Below are positions 48,991 through 57,795 of a DNA stretch of 64,000 bases, one piece after another. Below the pieces are notes generated by a model. That model was given only the letters and a program-made list of their open reading frames with translations. It had not been told where the DNA came from and made no database searches. The DNA is taken from contig NZ_VNIB01000012.1 in the NCBI RefSeq assembly GCF_008124615.1, positions 1-64,000 of the forward strand, in the 5' to 3' direction. The position numbers and the translations under genes were made by a program. Position 1 is the stretch's first letter, and each line of letters starts with the position of its first letter. Source of the stretch: Geothermobacter ehrlichii. GTDB taxonomy: Bacteria; Desulfobacterota; Desulfuromonadia; Desulfuromonadales; Geothermobacteraceae.

Positions 48991-49581
48991 ATGCCCACAA
49001 GACCTATCATGTTTGTCTTAACGGTCCTACTTCTCTTACTTCCGGCTCAAGTGCCTGCTCAAGATACTCAGTCCGAGGACATCGAGGCGGCACGGTCTGA
49101 GATGCTCAAACGCTGGAACGTTGATGGCCTCGTGAAACCGGCCGATGTAGAGTCCAAGGCAAAAGCCCTGCTTAGTCGACCGCTGTCTGAGCAGGCTGAT
49201 GAGGAACTAGAAGACCTTGCCCAGCAGGCAAACGCAGCCGCCAACTTCGTAGGTTTTATTCTTGAAGGATACCAGCAGTACTACCGTGATAACTACCGGT
49301 ATGATTTCGTGCAGGAAAAGGTTGCTCCATTTCATGACGCCTACGTCGTACTGTCCAATCGGCTGAAGTCATACCGGAATCAAGCCTACTTCAATCTCGG
49401 CAAGAAGGCTGCCGAGCGTGGCGATGAGATCACGGCGTTTTTTTTCTTCCGGGACGCATATCGCTTGAGTGCTTTCACTGACGACGAAGGAGATCACAAA
49501 GGTATGAGGTACAGGGCCGAGATCGAGATGAAAAAGCTTCTGGGCCTCGACGGCATGGGAACATTCGTTTACTGGAGGTAG
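48991..49581 (+). CDS. Exported hypothetical protein
   Basis: The 196-residue product has a signal peptide (MPTRPIMFVLTVLLLLLPAQ) and a helical mature part (QAYFNLGKKAAERGDEITAF) suggestive of a TPR-like repeat. The ATG at 48991 follows AAGGAGG, just beyond the attC-like site. No family is recognised. Confidence 0.65.
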   Translation: MPTRPIMFVLTVLLLLLPAQVPAQDTQSEDIEAARSEMLKRWNVDGLVKPADVESKAKALLSRPLSEQADEELEDLAQQANAAANFVGFILEGYQQYYRDNYRYDFVQEKVAPFHDAYVVLSNRLKSYRNQAYFNLGKKAAERGDEITAFFFFRDAYRLSAFTDDEGDHKGMRYRAEIEMKKLLGLDGMGTFVYWR

Positions 49582-49662
49582 AGAGGCGCATAATACTTAT
49601 CAGGCCCCCGGCTGTTAAGAGTAAAAAAGTCCGTAAACGCAAAAGAGTAGCCGGCGAATTCA

Positions 49663-49995
49663 ATGCGAAAAACGATTGTTTTGGCATTAGCCCTAGCGTT
49701 TCTGACCGCCCCTCCCAGCCTTGCCTCTTCTTTCTCCGGCCTGGTCGTCAAAGTCTCCGATGGCGACACTATTCAGGTTCTTGATGGTGGTCGGGCTGTC
49801 AAAATCCGCTTGGCCGAGATTGACTGCCCGGAAACCAGCCACGGCCCAAAGAAGCCCGGCCAACCCTTTGGCCAGACAGCAAAGAAATTTGTCCTCAACC
49901 TGGTGGGCGGAAAAACCGTGCGCGTCGATGTCGTCACCAGGGACCGCTATGGCCGCATCATTGGTAAGGTCTTACTTGATGATGGCACATTGTAG
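49663..49995 (+). pseudogene. Truncated SNase-like gene (5' part only)
   Basis: The 110-codon frame has a signal peptide and the first half of an SNase domain (VVKVSDGDTIQVLDGGRAVK, then LAEIDCPETSHGPKKPGQPF). It is highly similar to the complete gene at 52326-52991. Similarity ends at DDGTL, where the sequence switches to the integrase remnant and meets TAG. The second catalytic Arg/Glu region and the Excalibur domain are lost. Confidence 0.8.
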
Positions 49996-49996
49996 C

Positions 49997-50325
49997 CCGT
50001 GGCCCTGTTTTCGGAGACGAACTGAGGCAACCTCTCTTCGTCCAGGTCCGCAAGGGAGGGCATCCTGAGGGCCGGATCACCAGGCAGGGCGTGAACTCGG
50101 TCATTAACTATATCTGCTCGAGGCTGGTCTGAAACTGGAGGGGCTTTCCTGCCATGTCCTACGCCATACATGCGGGGCGCTGCTCTGCCAGGCGACAAGG
50201 GACATTCGGGCCGTCCAGGAAACACTCGGGCACAGCAACATTTCTACGTCTGCCGGCTATGCCCACATTGTAGAGCGTGGACAGGCGAGGTACACGCGGC
50301 AGATTCCGGTGGAGCTGAAGAGATG
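49997..50325 (+). pseudogene. Decayed 3' end of a second integrase copy
   Basis: From CCCGTGGCCCTGTT onward the DNA matches the integrase 3' end (40179-40507) closely, through the HxxR-equivalent region, GHSNISTSAGYAHI and the final PVELKR. A small deletion near the CATTAAC segment shifts the frame and the HALRHT motif is mutated. It continues into repeat copy 2, as the intact integrase does into copy 1. Confidence 0.85.
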
Positions 50326-50386
50326 ACAGGGAGCTTGGCAGAACAAAACGTTCTTGTACCTCTGGGGAATGGTGCGCCGAGACAAT

Positions 50387-50572
50387 CTTGACAATGTGAT
50401 AAAAAAGCGCTAACAAAAGCTTGTCATGCAGGAGGGGGGGGATTATGACACGATGAACAAAGCCGTCCGGGGAGAGATCCTTTCGGGCGGCTTTTGTTCT
50501 TTGAACTGTGAAACCGATTATAGATACTGAAGTCCATTGCCTATGGATAAGAAGTCATAGTAGGGCAATTGA
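50387..50572 (+). repeat. Recombination-site-like repeat, copy 2 (full length)
   Basis: It has the same order of elements as copy 1 (TTGACA, GCTAACAAAAGCTTGTCATG, purine block, ATG-ACA-CGA-TGA, terminator hairpin, then ATGGATAAG and TAGGGCAATTG). It is in direct orientation with copy 1, 9.8 kb away. Confidence 0.85.
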
Positions 50573-50649
50573 AGAAAAGCACAGATTGACACTCAAAGAA
50601 ACGGCAGAAAATTTTAAAAAATTAATCGCAATATTAGGGAACACAAGAA

Positions 50650-52041
50650 ATGCAACAACCAGTAAACCAACGTCAACTATCATGGTTATCCTCCGAGAAC
50701 ATACTTAAGGCTGAAAGGTTTTTAGATTTTGCAGATCAAATGCAAGAAATATCGGACTTTGGTCCTATTCATAACCAGTCAATTACATTTTCGGGCGGAG
50801 TTCTTCCTATACAATTGACTGGCGACCCGAACCAGGTTCGTAACGAGTTTGAGCAAATTACTGACAAACGATTTACAACGGTGAACTTCAGAGCTGTTTT
50901 CCCAAGCAGCAATAACTTAACAGTAACTGTGACTTCCAACCTTTCATTCGGCCATGTGAATGTCACCATTCAAAATGGCACCGATGAATTAGCAGAAAAA
51001 TTATTTTTATTAGCATTAGAAGCATTCCCACGCTCTACTGGCCCATCCGATCAAGAGATAGAACAACAATCTTTACGTCTTTCTGCCCTTATCAAAGAAG
51101 CAGAAAAGGCAGTCAGCGCAAGCAAGAAAGCGCAAAAAAGTAGTGACTCTGCAGAACAGCACGAACAAAATGCAAATAATTTCCTGAAAATAATACAATC
51201 GGCAAAAACTGAATCGGAAAAATTGTTAAATGAACTAAAGATGCTGTCTGAAGAAAGCTCACAAAAAGCAACTGAAATTACTAACTTTAAGAATCAGTCA
51301 CAAACTAATAGGGATGCGTCACAGAAGCTCAGAGATGACATAGGTGCAATCGAAGCAAAAATAAGGGAATTCTTCAATGAAATTGAGGCAACAAAGAATA
51401 CAATAAATGAGTCCAGAAACTTAGCGGACACTACGGTTAAATATTGCAAAGAAGAAACTAAAAAAATAATTACGAAAAATCAAGAATTACAAGCCGAAAC
51501 AAAAGAACACTTACTGAAAGCCGTTGGTGCATCTTTGTTTAGCGCTTTTGAAAAACGCAAAAAAAGGATAGAATTTTCAAAATGGGTTTGGGCTCTCCTC
51601 ACTACAGCAGCAATTGTTGCTCAAGCAGTTGTCATTATCTGGATTGCTGAACATGTGCAAACACTTCAATCAGACATCCCATTTTACAAAGCCCCTAGTT
51701 TCCTTTTACGTGTCACAGTCAGCATTCCTATCATTTTTTTCATAGGCTACTCCATACATCAATATGCAAGAGAACGTGAGTATGAAGAGCTTTACGGTTT
51801 TAAGTCATCTCTATCATTTTCTCTCTCACCATATCTTGATCTTGTTAGAAAATTAAAAGAAGAATCTGCCGATTCAAACGGAGAACATCGTCAATTTGTA
51901 ATTGAAACTATAAGGCAAATTTTTGAGAATCCGCTTCCTTCAAGAGTTGAAACATCCAAAAAAGGGGCATCCGACTCAAATATATTAAAGGATCTACTAG
52001 ACAGGGTAATTAAAATTATTGAAAAAGGCAGACAAAATTAA
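50650..52041 (+). CDS. Coiled-coil membrane protein (cargo)
   Basis: The 463-residue AT-rich gene product has an N-terminal beta-rich domain (about 30-110) and a long coiled coil (about 130-290, many Glu, Lys and Gln heptads). Two transmembrane segments follow (WVWALLTTAAIVAQAVVIIW and LLRVTVSIPIIFFIGYSI), then a cytoplasmic tail. It is the only gene between repeat copy 2 and the next SNase gene. This layout resembles membrane effector or sensor proteins in defence islands, but no family is recognised. Confidence 0.7.
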   Translation: MQQPVNQRQLSWLSSENILKAERFLDFADQMQEISDFGPIHNQSITFSGGVLPIQLTGDPNQVRNEFEQITDKRFTTVNFRAVFPSSNNLTVTVTSNLSFGHVNVTIQNGTDELAEKLFLLALEAFPRSTGPSDQEIEQQSLRLSALIKEAEKAVSASKKAQKSSDSAEQHEQNANNFLKIIQSAKTESEKLLNELKMLSEESSQKATEITNFKNQSQTNRDASQKLRDDIGAIEAKIREFFNEIEATKNTINESRNLADTTVKYCKEETKKIITKNQELQAETKEHLLKAVGASLFSAFEKRKKRIEFSKWVWALLTTAAIVAQAVVIIWIAEHVQTLQSDIPFYKAPSFLLRVTVSIPIIFFIGYSIHQYAREREYEELYGFKSSLSFSLSPYLDLVRKLKEESADSNGEHRQFVIETIRQIFENPLPSRVETSKKGASDSNILKDLLDRVIKIIEKGRQN

Positions 52042-52057
52042 TCAATCGACAATGAAC

Positions 52058-52101
52058 GCACCCTTTCGCTATCAAGCTTTGCTTGATAGCGAAAGGGTGT
52101 A
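52058..52101 (+). terminator. Long hairpin after the coiled-coil gene
   Basis: A near-perfect 18-19 bp stem (CACCCTTTCGCTATCAAGC / GCTTGATAGCGAAAGGGTG) has a three-base loop. It lacks a U-tract. The rest of the 52102-52325 gap shows no gene. Confidence 0.6.
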
Positions 52102-52325
52102 ACAACAATTATTGCGGCACACAAGAATAGTCCCGCAGAGAAAGCCGACATCTGACATTATGATATAATCATGTAAATAGATTGCGATTCTATTATAAAT
52201 ATATCTATTGCTGAGGTCGCAGGGCTAATACATTGTCTGCTTGGATCTGTTATAAATTTGATGGCCTACAGAATAGACAAAGAACTTCATGTCGAAATTA
52301 CTAGAACACCTATTGATAACTTTCA

Positions 52326-52991
52326 ATGAAAAAGCTCGTCGTTTTGTTATTAACCCTAGCACTCCTGACAGCCCTTCCTTGCCTCGCATTTACCGGCAAG
52401 GTCATCAAAGTCTCCGACGGCGACACGATTCAGGTTCTTGATAGCGGTCAGGCAGTAAAAGTCCGCCTGGCCGAGATCGACTGCCCAGAAACCAGTCACG
52501 GGCCAAAGAAGCCTGGGCAACCGTTCGGTCAAGCCGCCAAAAAGTTCGTCCTTGACTTGGTAGGCGGCAAAACCGTCCTAGTCGATGTGGTCACCAAGGA
52601 CCGCTACGGCCGTATCGTTGGCAAGGTCTTCCTTGATGACGGCACCACCCTTAACAGCCGTCTGGTGCAGGCCGGTCTTGCCTGGGCATATCGCCGGTAC
52701 GCAAACGACCCCGCTCTATTCAAGCTTGAAGCAGAAGCCAGAGCAGCCAAACGGGGTCTTTGGTCCGACCCGCACCCGATCCCACCGTGGGAATGGAGGC
52801 ATGGCGCCGGATGGGGAAAAGCGAAACGGACATCTCAATCTTCCACGGTTTCGTCAGGCCGGTGTGGACAGAAGAGATATTGCCGGGAGATGGTGTCGTG
52901 CGAAGAGGCGATGTTCTACCTGAACCAGTGCGGCCTGACCCGGCTGGACAGAGACGGGGATGGGATTCCGTGTGAGTCAATTTGCCGCTGA
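52326..52991 (+). CDS. Exported thermonuclease (SNase) with Excalibur domain
   Basis: This is a complete 221-residue nuclease. A signal peptide (residues 1-21) precedes an SNase domain with VSDGDTIQVLD, VRLAEIDCPE and the later RYANDP...EAEARAAKRGLW segment. A C-terminal Excalibur calcium-binding module has conserved cysteines and DRDGDGIPCE. It is probably a secreted, calcium-dependent nuclease. The 5' half is duplicated at 49663. A terminator follows at 53022. Confidence 0.88.
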   Translation: MKKLVVLLLTLALLTALPCLAFTGKVIKVSDGDTIQVLDSGQAVKVRLAEIDCPETSHGPKKPGQPFGQAAKKFVLDLVGGKTVLVDVVTKDRYGRIVGKVFLDDGTTLNSRLVQAGLAWAYRRYANDPALFKLEAEARAAKRGLWSDPHPIPPWEWRHGAGWGKAKRTSQSSTVSSGRCGQKRYCREMVSCEEAMFYLNQCGLTRLDRDGDGIPCESICR

Positions 52992-53021
52992 ATCGGCGGA
53001 TACCTTCCCCCCTTCTACGTG

Positions 53022-53045
53022 GCCCAGTCAAGCGCCGGGCTTTTT
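53022..53045 (+). terminator. Terminator after the SNase gene
   Basis: GCCC / GGGC with an 11-base loop is followed by TTTTT. The stem is short but correctly placed. Confidence 0.55.
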
Positions 53046-53133
53046 CTTTGTGGGTTCCCCTCTGTGTTATATATTCTGGTAAAGAGTTAATCTTCGACAC
53101 CGAAACGTCCGATACCACGGAAAGGAGGGCGTC

Positions 53134-53418
53134 ATGTCGATCCTGAACATGCTGAAAAAATTCCGGCTGCCGGCCTTTGATGACGAATTCGTCCAGGACC
53201 CGGTGGACAAGCACCTGGACAATCGCACGGACGAAGAGCTGCTTCGCGCCAAGGCGCTGAATGATATGCACCGGTATCAGGAACGGGAGAAGTTTCTGCG
53301 GGAGAATGCGGAAGCCATCCAAGAGGCGACGGAAGAGGCTATGGAGGATTTTTCCAGACAAAACGATCCAACTTATCCTGGTTCGCTAGCATATCTTTAC
53401 CGAGAGGATGAATATTAA
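53134..53418 (+). CDS. Small acidic hypothetical protein (94 aa)
   Basis: This charged helical protein (LDNRTDEELLRAKALNDMHR, then EAIQEATEEAMEDFSRQ) has no recognised domain. An AAAGGAGG site precedes the ATG. It is convergent with traG and shares the terminator between them. Confidence 0.65.
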   Translation: MSILNMLKKFRLPAFDDEFVQDPVDKHLDNRTDEELLRAKALNDMHRYQEREKFLRENAEAIQEATEEAMEDFSRQNDPTYPGSLAYLYREDEY

Positions 53419-53442
53419 GCCCCCGAATCTTAGGGGGCTTTT
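53417..53442. terminator. Bidirectional terminator between convergent genes
   Basis: AAGCCCCC / GGGGGCTT with an eight-base loop is followed by TT on the plus strand. It overlaps the stop of the 94-residue gene and precedes the traG stop. Confidence 0.75.
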
Positions 53443-53447
53443 CCAGG

Positions 53448-56400
53448 TTACCAGTCCAGCTTTTTCAACATTTCTTCAAGCCTCTTCTGCTCCTTCTCCG
53501 TCATCCTGAACGTTGATCGGGGCGGCCTGTTCGCGTCGAACACCGACCCGCCCCGTAGCGGCTGCCACCGCTCCGGAGCCTGCTCCCCTGGACCCTGCGG
53601 GTCCAGGCCTGGCATGTTCCTGGCGTCCGGCTCCTGCGGCTGTGAAACAAACGGGCTGGCCGCGTCCCGCCCAAGCTGCTTGAGCGGATTCGAGCCAAAA
53701 TCGAAACTGCCGTTGTCCTGGTAGATCTGGTCTATGACGCCACGCCGCACTTCCCGGCGCTGCTGTGCCTTCTCAGGATCAGGCCCGTTCAATCCCTGTC
53801 TTGGATCGCTGAAAGAATTGTCACCAACCGCCGCATTTGCCCGGTCGACAACGCCGGAGCCTTCCTGCCGGTGGCCTTCGATTCCCGCACCAACCCTGTT
53901 CCTGATACTGGCAATATCACGCATCACATGGTTGCCTGTCTGCGGAGTGTCCAGGTAGTCGTCGTAGCGCCTCCGCACCCAGGTGTTGATGTCGCCCGCC
54001 AGGGAGTCCTGCCCCTCACCGGAGCCGGTGCGCTGCCTGTTCATGTCGTCGAGAACGCGCATCCGGGTTTCGTTGCTGACCTCGCCATAGTCACTTCGCG
54101 CCCGGTCGTCGACGTATGCCTTCATCAGATCCATTGTCACGCCAGTTGAAGTCGTGTCGCGGGTCATCGCCTCTCGCACATGGGACCAGCCTTCAGCGGC
54201 ATTATCCCGCGCGGCGGAGGACACTGCATAGTCCCTGCCGGCGGATGTTCGCAGTGTCCTGGCAATCGCGTCCTCCCGGATGCCGGCAATTTCCTGAGAC
54301 AGCGCCTTGATTTCAGATTCACTGGCAGTAAATTCCGCTGTTTTGCCGTCTTTGCCAGCCAAACGATACATCCCTTCTCCCGAAGGGGTTATCCTCACGG
54401 TCCCAAGCGTCAACGCTGAAAGCAGGGCTTCCCCTGTCTTTCCGAGTCCGATCTTGACACCAGCAGCCACCATTTTTTCTCTTGTCTCTGCCTTCACCTG
54501 CTTGAACGCAGACCCGTCCTCAACCTTCTGCTGCACGGAATCGGCAATCCTATCGGAAACCGCCTCCCGGTAGCTCCGGGCCTCATCGCTGGTTATGGCA
54601 TCCCTGTTCACTTCCTGCCAGTGCTGCGACCAGCCCCTGTCCGTGGCCAGGCTGTGCGCTCCCTTCTCTATGGCGGCTTCCTGGTACGCCTTGCCGAAGG
54701 TGGCCGACAGCCCCTGGGCGTTGACATGGGTCGTCACCTGCCCGTCCGGGCCTGTCGTCTCCGTGATCGTGCCGGCCGCCCCCACAAAGGTCGTTGTCTG
54801 GCCAACCACCTCCCCGCCCTGGGTCCGGACGCTGCTCTTCCGGGTCCAGCCGTTGGCAAGTGTGGTCTGGGATGTCTCCGTCCCGACGCCTCCTGCCCCG
54901 ACGTTGTAGTGGATCGGGTTCCCCTGCATGTCCGTGAAGGTATCGGACCGATACTTGCCGTCCAGCGCCTGCATACCGGCTCCACCATAGGGATCGCCGG
55001 CCCCGATACGTCCCATCTCCTGCAGGGCCCGCACCTTCTGTTCGTGCGCTGTCGCTGCCGCCGTCTCCTGCATCATCTTGAGCTTGGCGGCGTGCTGCAT
55101 TCCCTCATAGCCCCAGCCCCACTTGTGGGTGTTGGCCATGTCCTGGGTGGGGATGGCCTCGACGTTGGACCTGATGGCCGCCGCCCGGCCGGACGGGTCC
55201 ATCGTGACGCGGGCTGCCTGGAGTCCGGCGCCCTGGATCTGCCCCATCAGGTTGCCCGCCATCGAGGCCAGGGCGTGGCCACCGAACTTGACCAGCATCC
55301 CGGTCATGACCGTGGCCAGCATCAGCCCCGAGCTGCGGATGATGGCGAACATACCTAAGACCTTCACCAGCTCGCCCGGCGCGAAGAAGAACGCGTCCAT
55401 CGCGAAGGCGTTCGCCGTGTTCCCGATACTCGCCAGATCGGCCAGGGCTCTGCCGGCATAGTCGATGGCGTAGCTGTGCAGGAAGGCGTCAATCACACCC
55501 CAGGACACCAGCCAGATCATCGTGCCCAGAAAGAGGCTGAGCGCACGGCCAAGCAGCGGCGTCGGGAGAAACAGGGCAATGAACGGAGTCAGCCCGAGAG
55601 CGATGGCAGTCAGGACGCCCTTCAGGATGGGCAGCCATTCGTTCGTGGCCACCAGGGTTCCGCCGGCGTTGGTGATCAGCTTGTAGTTGGTCAGGCTGGC
55701 GGTGTCCCCGGTCAGGAAAATCTGGTGCAGCCGGGCGGCGATAAACTTCTGACGGGCAAAGTCCGTGAGATTGACGCCCGTCAGCCCCAGATCGTCCAGC
55801 ACGCCCTCGATGGCGACCCGGCACTGCTGTTTCGAGCTGGCCACGGACACGTCGAAGCCGATCTCCGAACAGACGGAATTGATCGCCTTCTCGAAGGTGG
55901 CGATGTTGTTCAGCACAGGCAGGATGTACCTGCTCCAGGCGTCTGCGCAGTTCGCCTGCATCCCCTTAGGGCTGCTGGCGGTGTAGACCGTGGTCGGGAT
56001 CGCCGGATTGGCCGCCTTGCCGAAGGACACCCGGAAGTCCGCGCTCTCCCGCCGCAGCTCCTGCACCGTCAGTTGCGAATACGGCGAATCGACCTCGAAA
56101 GCGACACAGGTGTCGATGTAGGTATTGATGTTGTCCATCAGGTAGGTGTCGTCCGGGATGACGCTCCTGCCGACCAGCTTCAGCAGCCCCATGTAGCCGG
56201 TTCCGCCGGCCTGGTAGGTGTAGCTTTTCGGATCGGAGGATGTCTCGATGATCTCCACCAGCCCCTGCTCGATGCTGTTCAGGACGTGGGACACCATGAT
56301 GACTCCCACGGGCACGCCCGGCACCGGCATGTAGCGGTTGGTCTTGGTCGAGTAGACGTGCATCGTCCCGGTCGGAACCACCATGCCCAGGTAGACCAGG

Positions 56401-56678
56401 CACCCGATGAAGATTGGCACCAGCCAGCCGATGGGAGACATCCGCGCCCCGGTTCCCGCCCGGACCAGCACGTTGATGACGCCAAGTAGCAGCCCAAGCA
56501 CGACGACCGAGTAGAGCAGTGCCCTGTATCCGCCATCGGAAAAGATCAGGGCGATCCGCTGGAAGCCCGACACAACCGCGTCGAAGCCCCCGTAGGTGTA
56601 AAATTCCCCGTCCAGCGCGAACGCCGAGACGGGGAACAGGACAAGAACCGCAACCGCGAAAAGCATCCGTTTCCTCAT
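53448..56678 (-). CDS. traG: TraG, F-type mating-pair stabilisation protein
   Basis: This inner membrane protein of about 1076 residues has a signal-like start (MRKRMLFAVAVLVLFPVSAF) and a TraG-N type region with several transmembrane segments (near 40-75 and 370-520). A long hydrophilic Gly/Ser/Thr-rich C-terminal half extends into the periplasm. In F, TraG supports pilus assembly and stabilises mating pairs. The ATG at 56678 overlaps the upstream stop (ATGA) and follows GGGGAG; the frame is open to 56717. Confidence 0.88.
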   Translation of the reverse strand: MRKRMLFAVAVLVLFPVSAFALDGEFYTYGGFDAVVSGFQRIALIFSDGGYRALLYSVVVLGLLLGVINVLVRAGTGARMSPIGWLVPIFIGCLVYLGMVVPTGTMHVYSTKTNRYMPVPGVPVGVIMVSHVLNSIEQGLVEIIETSSDPKSYTYQAGGTGYMGLLKLVGRSVIPDDTYLMDNINTYIDTCVAFEVDSPYSQLTVQELRRESADFRVSFGKAANPAIPTTVYTASSPKGMQANCADAWSRYILPVLNNIATFEKAINSVCSEIGFDVSVASSKQQCRVAIEGVLDDLGLTGVNLTDFARQKFIAARLHQIFLTGDTASLTNYKLITNAGGTLVATNEWLPILKGVLTAIALGLTPFIALFLPTPLLGRALSLFLGTMIWLVSWGVIDAFLHSYAIDYAGRALADLASIGNTANAFAMDAFFFAPGELVKVLGMFAIIRSSGLMLATVMTGMLVKFGGHALASMAGNLMGQIQGAGLQAARVTMDPSGRAAAIRSNVEAIPTQDMANTHKWGWGYEGMQHAAKLKMMQETAAATAHEQKVRALQEMGRIGAGDPYGGAGMQALDGKYRSDTFTDMQGNPIHYNVGAGGVGTETSQTTLANGWTRKSSVRTQGGEVVGQTTTFVGAAGTITETTGPDGQVTTHVNAQGLSATFGKAYQEAAIEKGAHSLATDRGWSQHWQEVNRDAITSDEARSYREAVSDRIADSVQQKVEDGSAFKQVKAETREKMVAAGVKIGLGKTGEALLSALTLGTVRITPSGEGMYRLAGKDGKTAEFTASESEIKALSQEIAGIREDAIARTLRTSAGRDYAVSSAARDNAAEGWSHVREAMTRDTTSTGVTMDLMKAYVDDRARSDYGEVSNETRMRVLDDMNRQRTGSGEGQDSLAGDINTWVRRRYDDYLDTPQTGNHVMRDIASIRNRVGAGIEGHRQEGSGVVDRANAAVGDNSFSDPRQGLNGPDPEKAQQRREVRRGVIDQIYQDNGSFDFGSNPLKQLGRDAASPFVSQPQEPDARNMPGLDPQGPGEQAPERWQPLRGGSVFDANRPPRSTFRMTEKEQKRLEEMLKKLDW

Positions 56679-57172
56679 GGCTCTCCCCATCCTCCACGAA
56701 CCGGGGCACAAACCCACCCTTTGTAGTTGAAGGGATTCTGCCGGTCCTCGAAGCAGAAAAGCGGCTCCACCAGCGTGTAGGCTCCCGGGACGTATTTCCG
56801 GTTCTTCGCCGCCCGGTAGCCCCGCAGGTATTCCTCGTAAACGAAACGCTCCCTTGCCAGGGTCGACATGCCGGCCAGGCGCTGGTCCAGCATGATCTGG
56901 CGGTAGTAGCTGTTGTTCAGGATGACCTCGCTCTGCCGCTCAATTCTTCTGGCCCTGGCGGCCTCGCCGGTTTTCTCTTCCCAGTCCGGGTCTTCCGGGC
57001 AGACAACATCCATTTCCCGGCGGCCGACTTCGACGAACTGGCACTCGCCCCGTCTGGCCCGCTGCTTTCGCATCTCCTGCCTGAAGTCGTGGACGATCTT
57101 GATGTCCTGGATGCCACTACACCCGGAAAGAAACAGCGCAACCGCCAGCAGACAGCCCATGAACCGATACAT
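56675..57172 (-). CDS. Lipoprotein in transfer operon
   Basis: The 165-residue precursor has a lipobox (LFLSGCSG, cysteine at residue 18) and several further cysteines (GECQF, VVCPED, FCFEDR, WVCAP). It lies directly before traG and is coupled to it. It could be an outer-membrane-linked part of the secretion system. The family is not recognised. Confidence 0.75.
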   Translation of the reverse strand: MYRFMGCLLAVALFLSGCSGIQDIKIVHDFRQEMRKQRARRGECQFVEVGRREMDVVCPEDPDWEEKTGEAARARRIERQSEVILNNSYYRQIMLDQRLAGMSTLARERFVYEEYLRGYRAAKNRKYVPGAYTLVEPLFCFEDRQNPFNYKGWVCAPVRGGWGEP

Positions 57173-57189
57173 CTTCTTTTCCCCCTTCC

Positions 57190-57795
57190 CTATGTCGTCA
57201 CCAGGCTCAGCGGCGGCCTGGCGTGTTTGCCTTCGGCCAGCCCGAGAACAACCCGGACAGCGTGCAGCACCTTCCTTTCCTTCTCGCCGGCGAAAAGCCC
57301 TTCCACGGTTTCCCGGACCTGCCGGAGAAGAAAATGCGGATGCAGGATCTCCCGGCGATAGGGGCGGTCGTCCATCAGGGCGGCGAGGGTGTCCGCCACC
57401 TGGATGATCCGGGCCTCGAAGCAGACTTCCCTGGTTCCCAGCGGATACCCGGTCCCGTCCGGTTTTTCATGGTGCTGGAGAACGACCTGCTTGAACGTTT
57501 CGAGGACGGTTCCCTGGCAGAACTGGCCGCCCCAGATCGGATGCAGCTCCATGACGCCGCGCTCCGTGTCGTCCAGCGGACCGGACTTGAGCAGGATGGC
57601 GTCCGGCAGGAAGAGCTTTCCGGCGTCGTGCAGCAACCCGGCGATATGGGCCTGCTGCGGGTCGTAGTCCCGCCAGAGATCGCCGGCCACCACCAGTTGC
57701 TGCGCCAGCCGGCCGGTCACCATTGAGTGGTTGTACAGGCTGGCACTTCTCGCATAGAGGGACTTCAGGACAACATCGACAATCTCACTCAACAT
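57190..57795 (-). CDS. HD-GYP-type phosphohydrolase in transfer operon
   Basis: The 201-residue protein keeps the HD-GYP hallmarks: HD in AGLLHDAGKLFLP, HPIWGGQ, QHHEKPDGTGYP and VADTLAALMDDRPYR. HD-GYP proteins usually cleave cyclic di-GMP. No sensor or receiver domain is attached. It is translationally coupled within the TraG-side operon (11-base overlap with the gene before it), suggesting that transfer or attachment is tied to a second messenger. This link is inferred. Confidence 0.88.
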   Translation of the reverse strand: MLSEIVDVVLKSLYARSASLYNHSMVTGRLAQQLVVAGDLWRDYDPQQAHIAGLLHDAGKLFLPDAILLKSGPLDDTERGVMELHPIWGGQFCQGTVLETFKQVVLQHHEKPDGTGYPLGTREVCFEARIIQVADTLAALMDDRPYRREILHPHFLLRQVRETVEGLFAGEKERKVLHAVRVVLGLAEGKHARPPLSLVTT

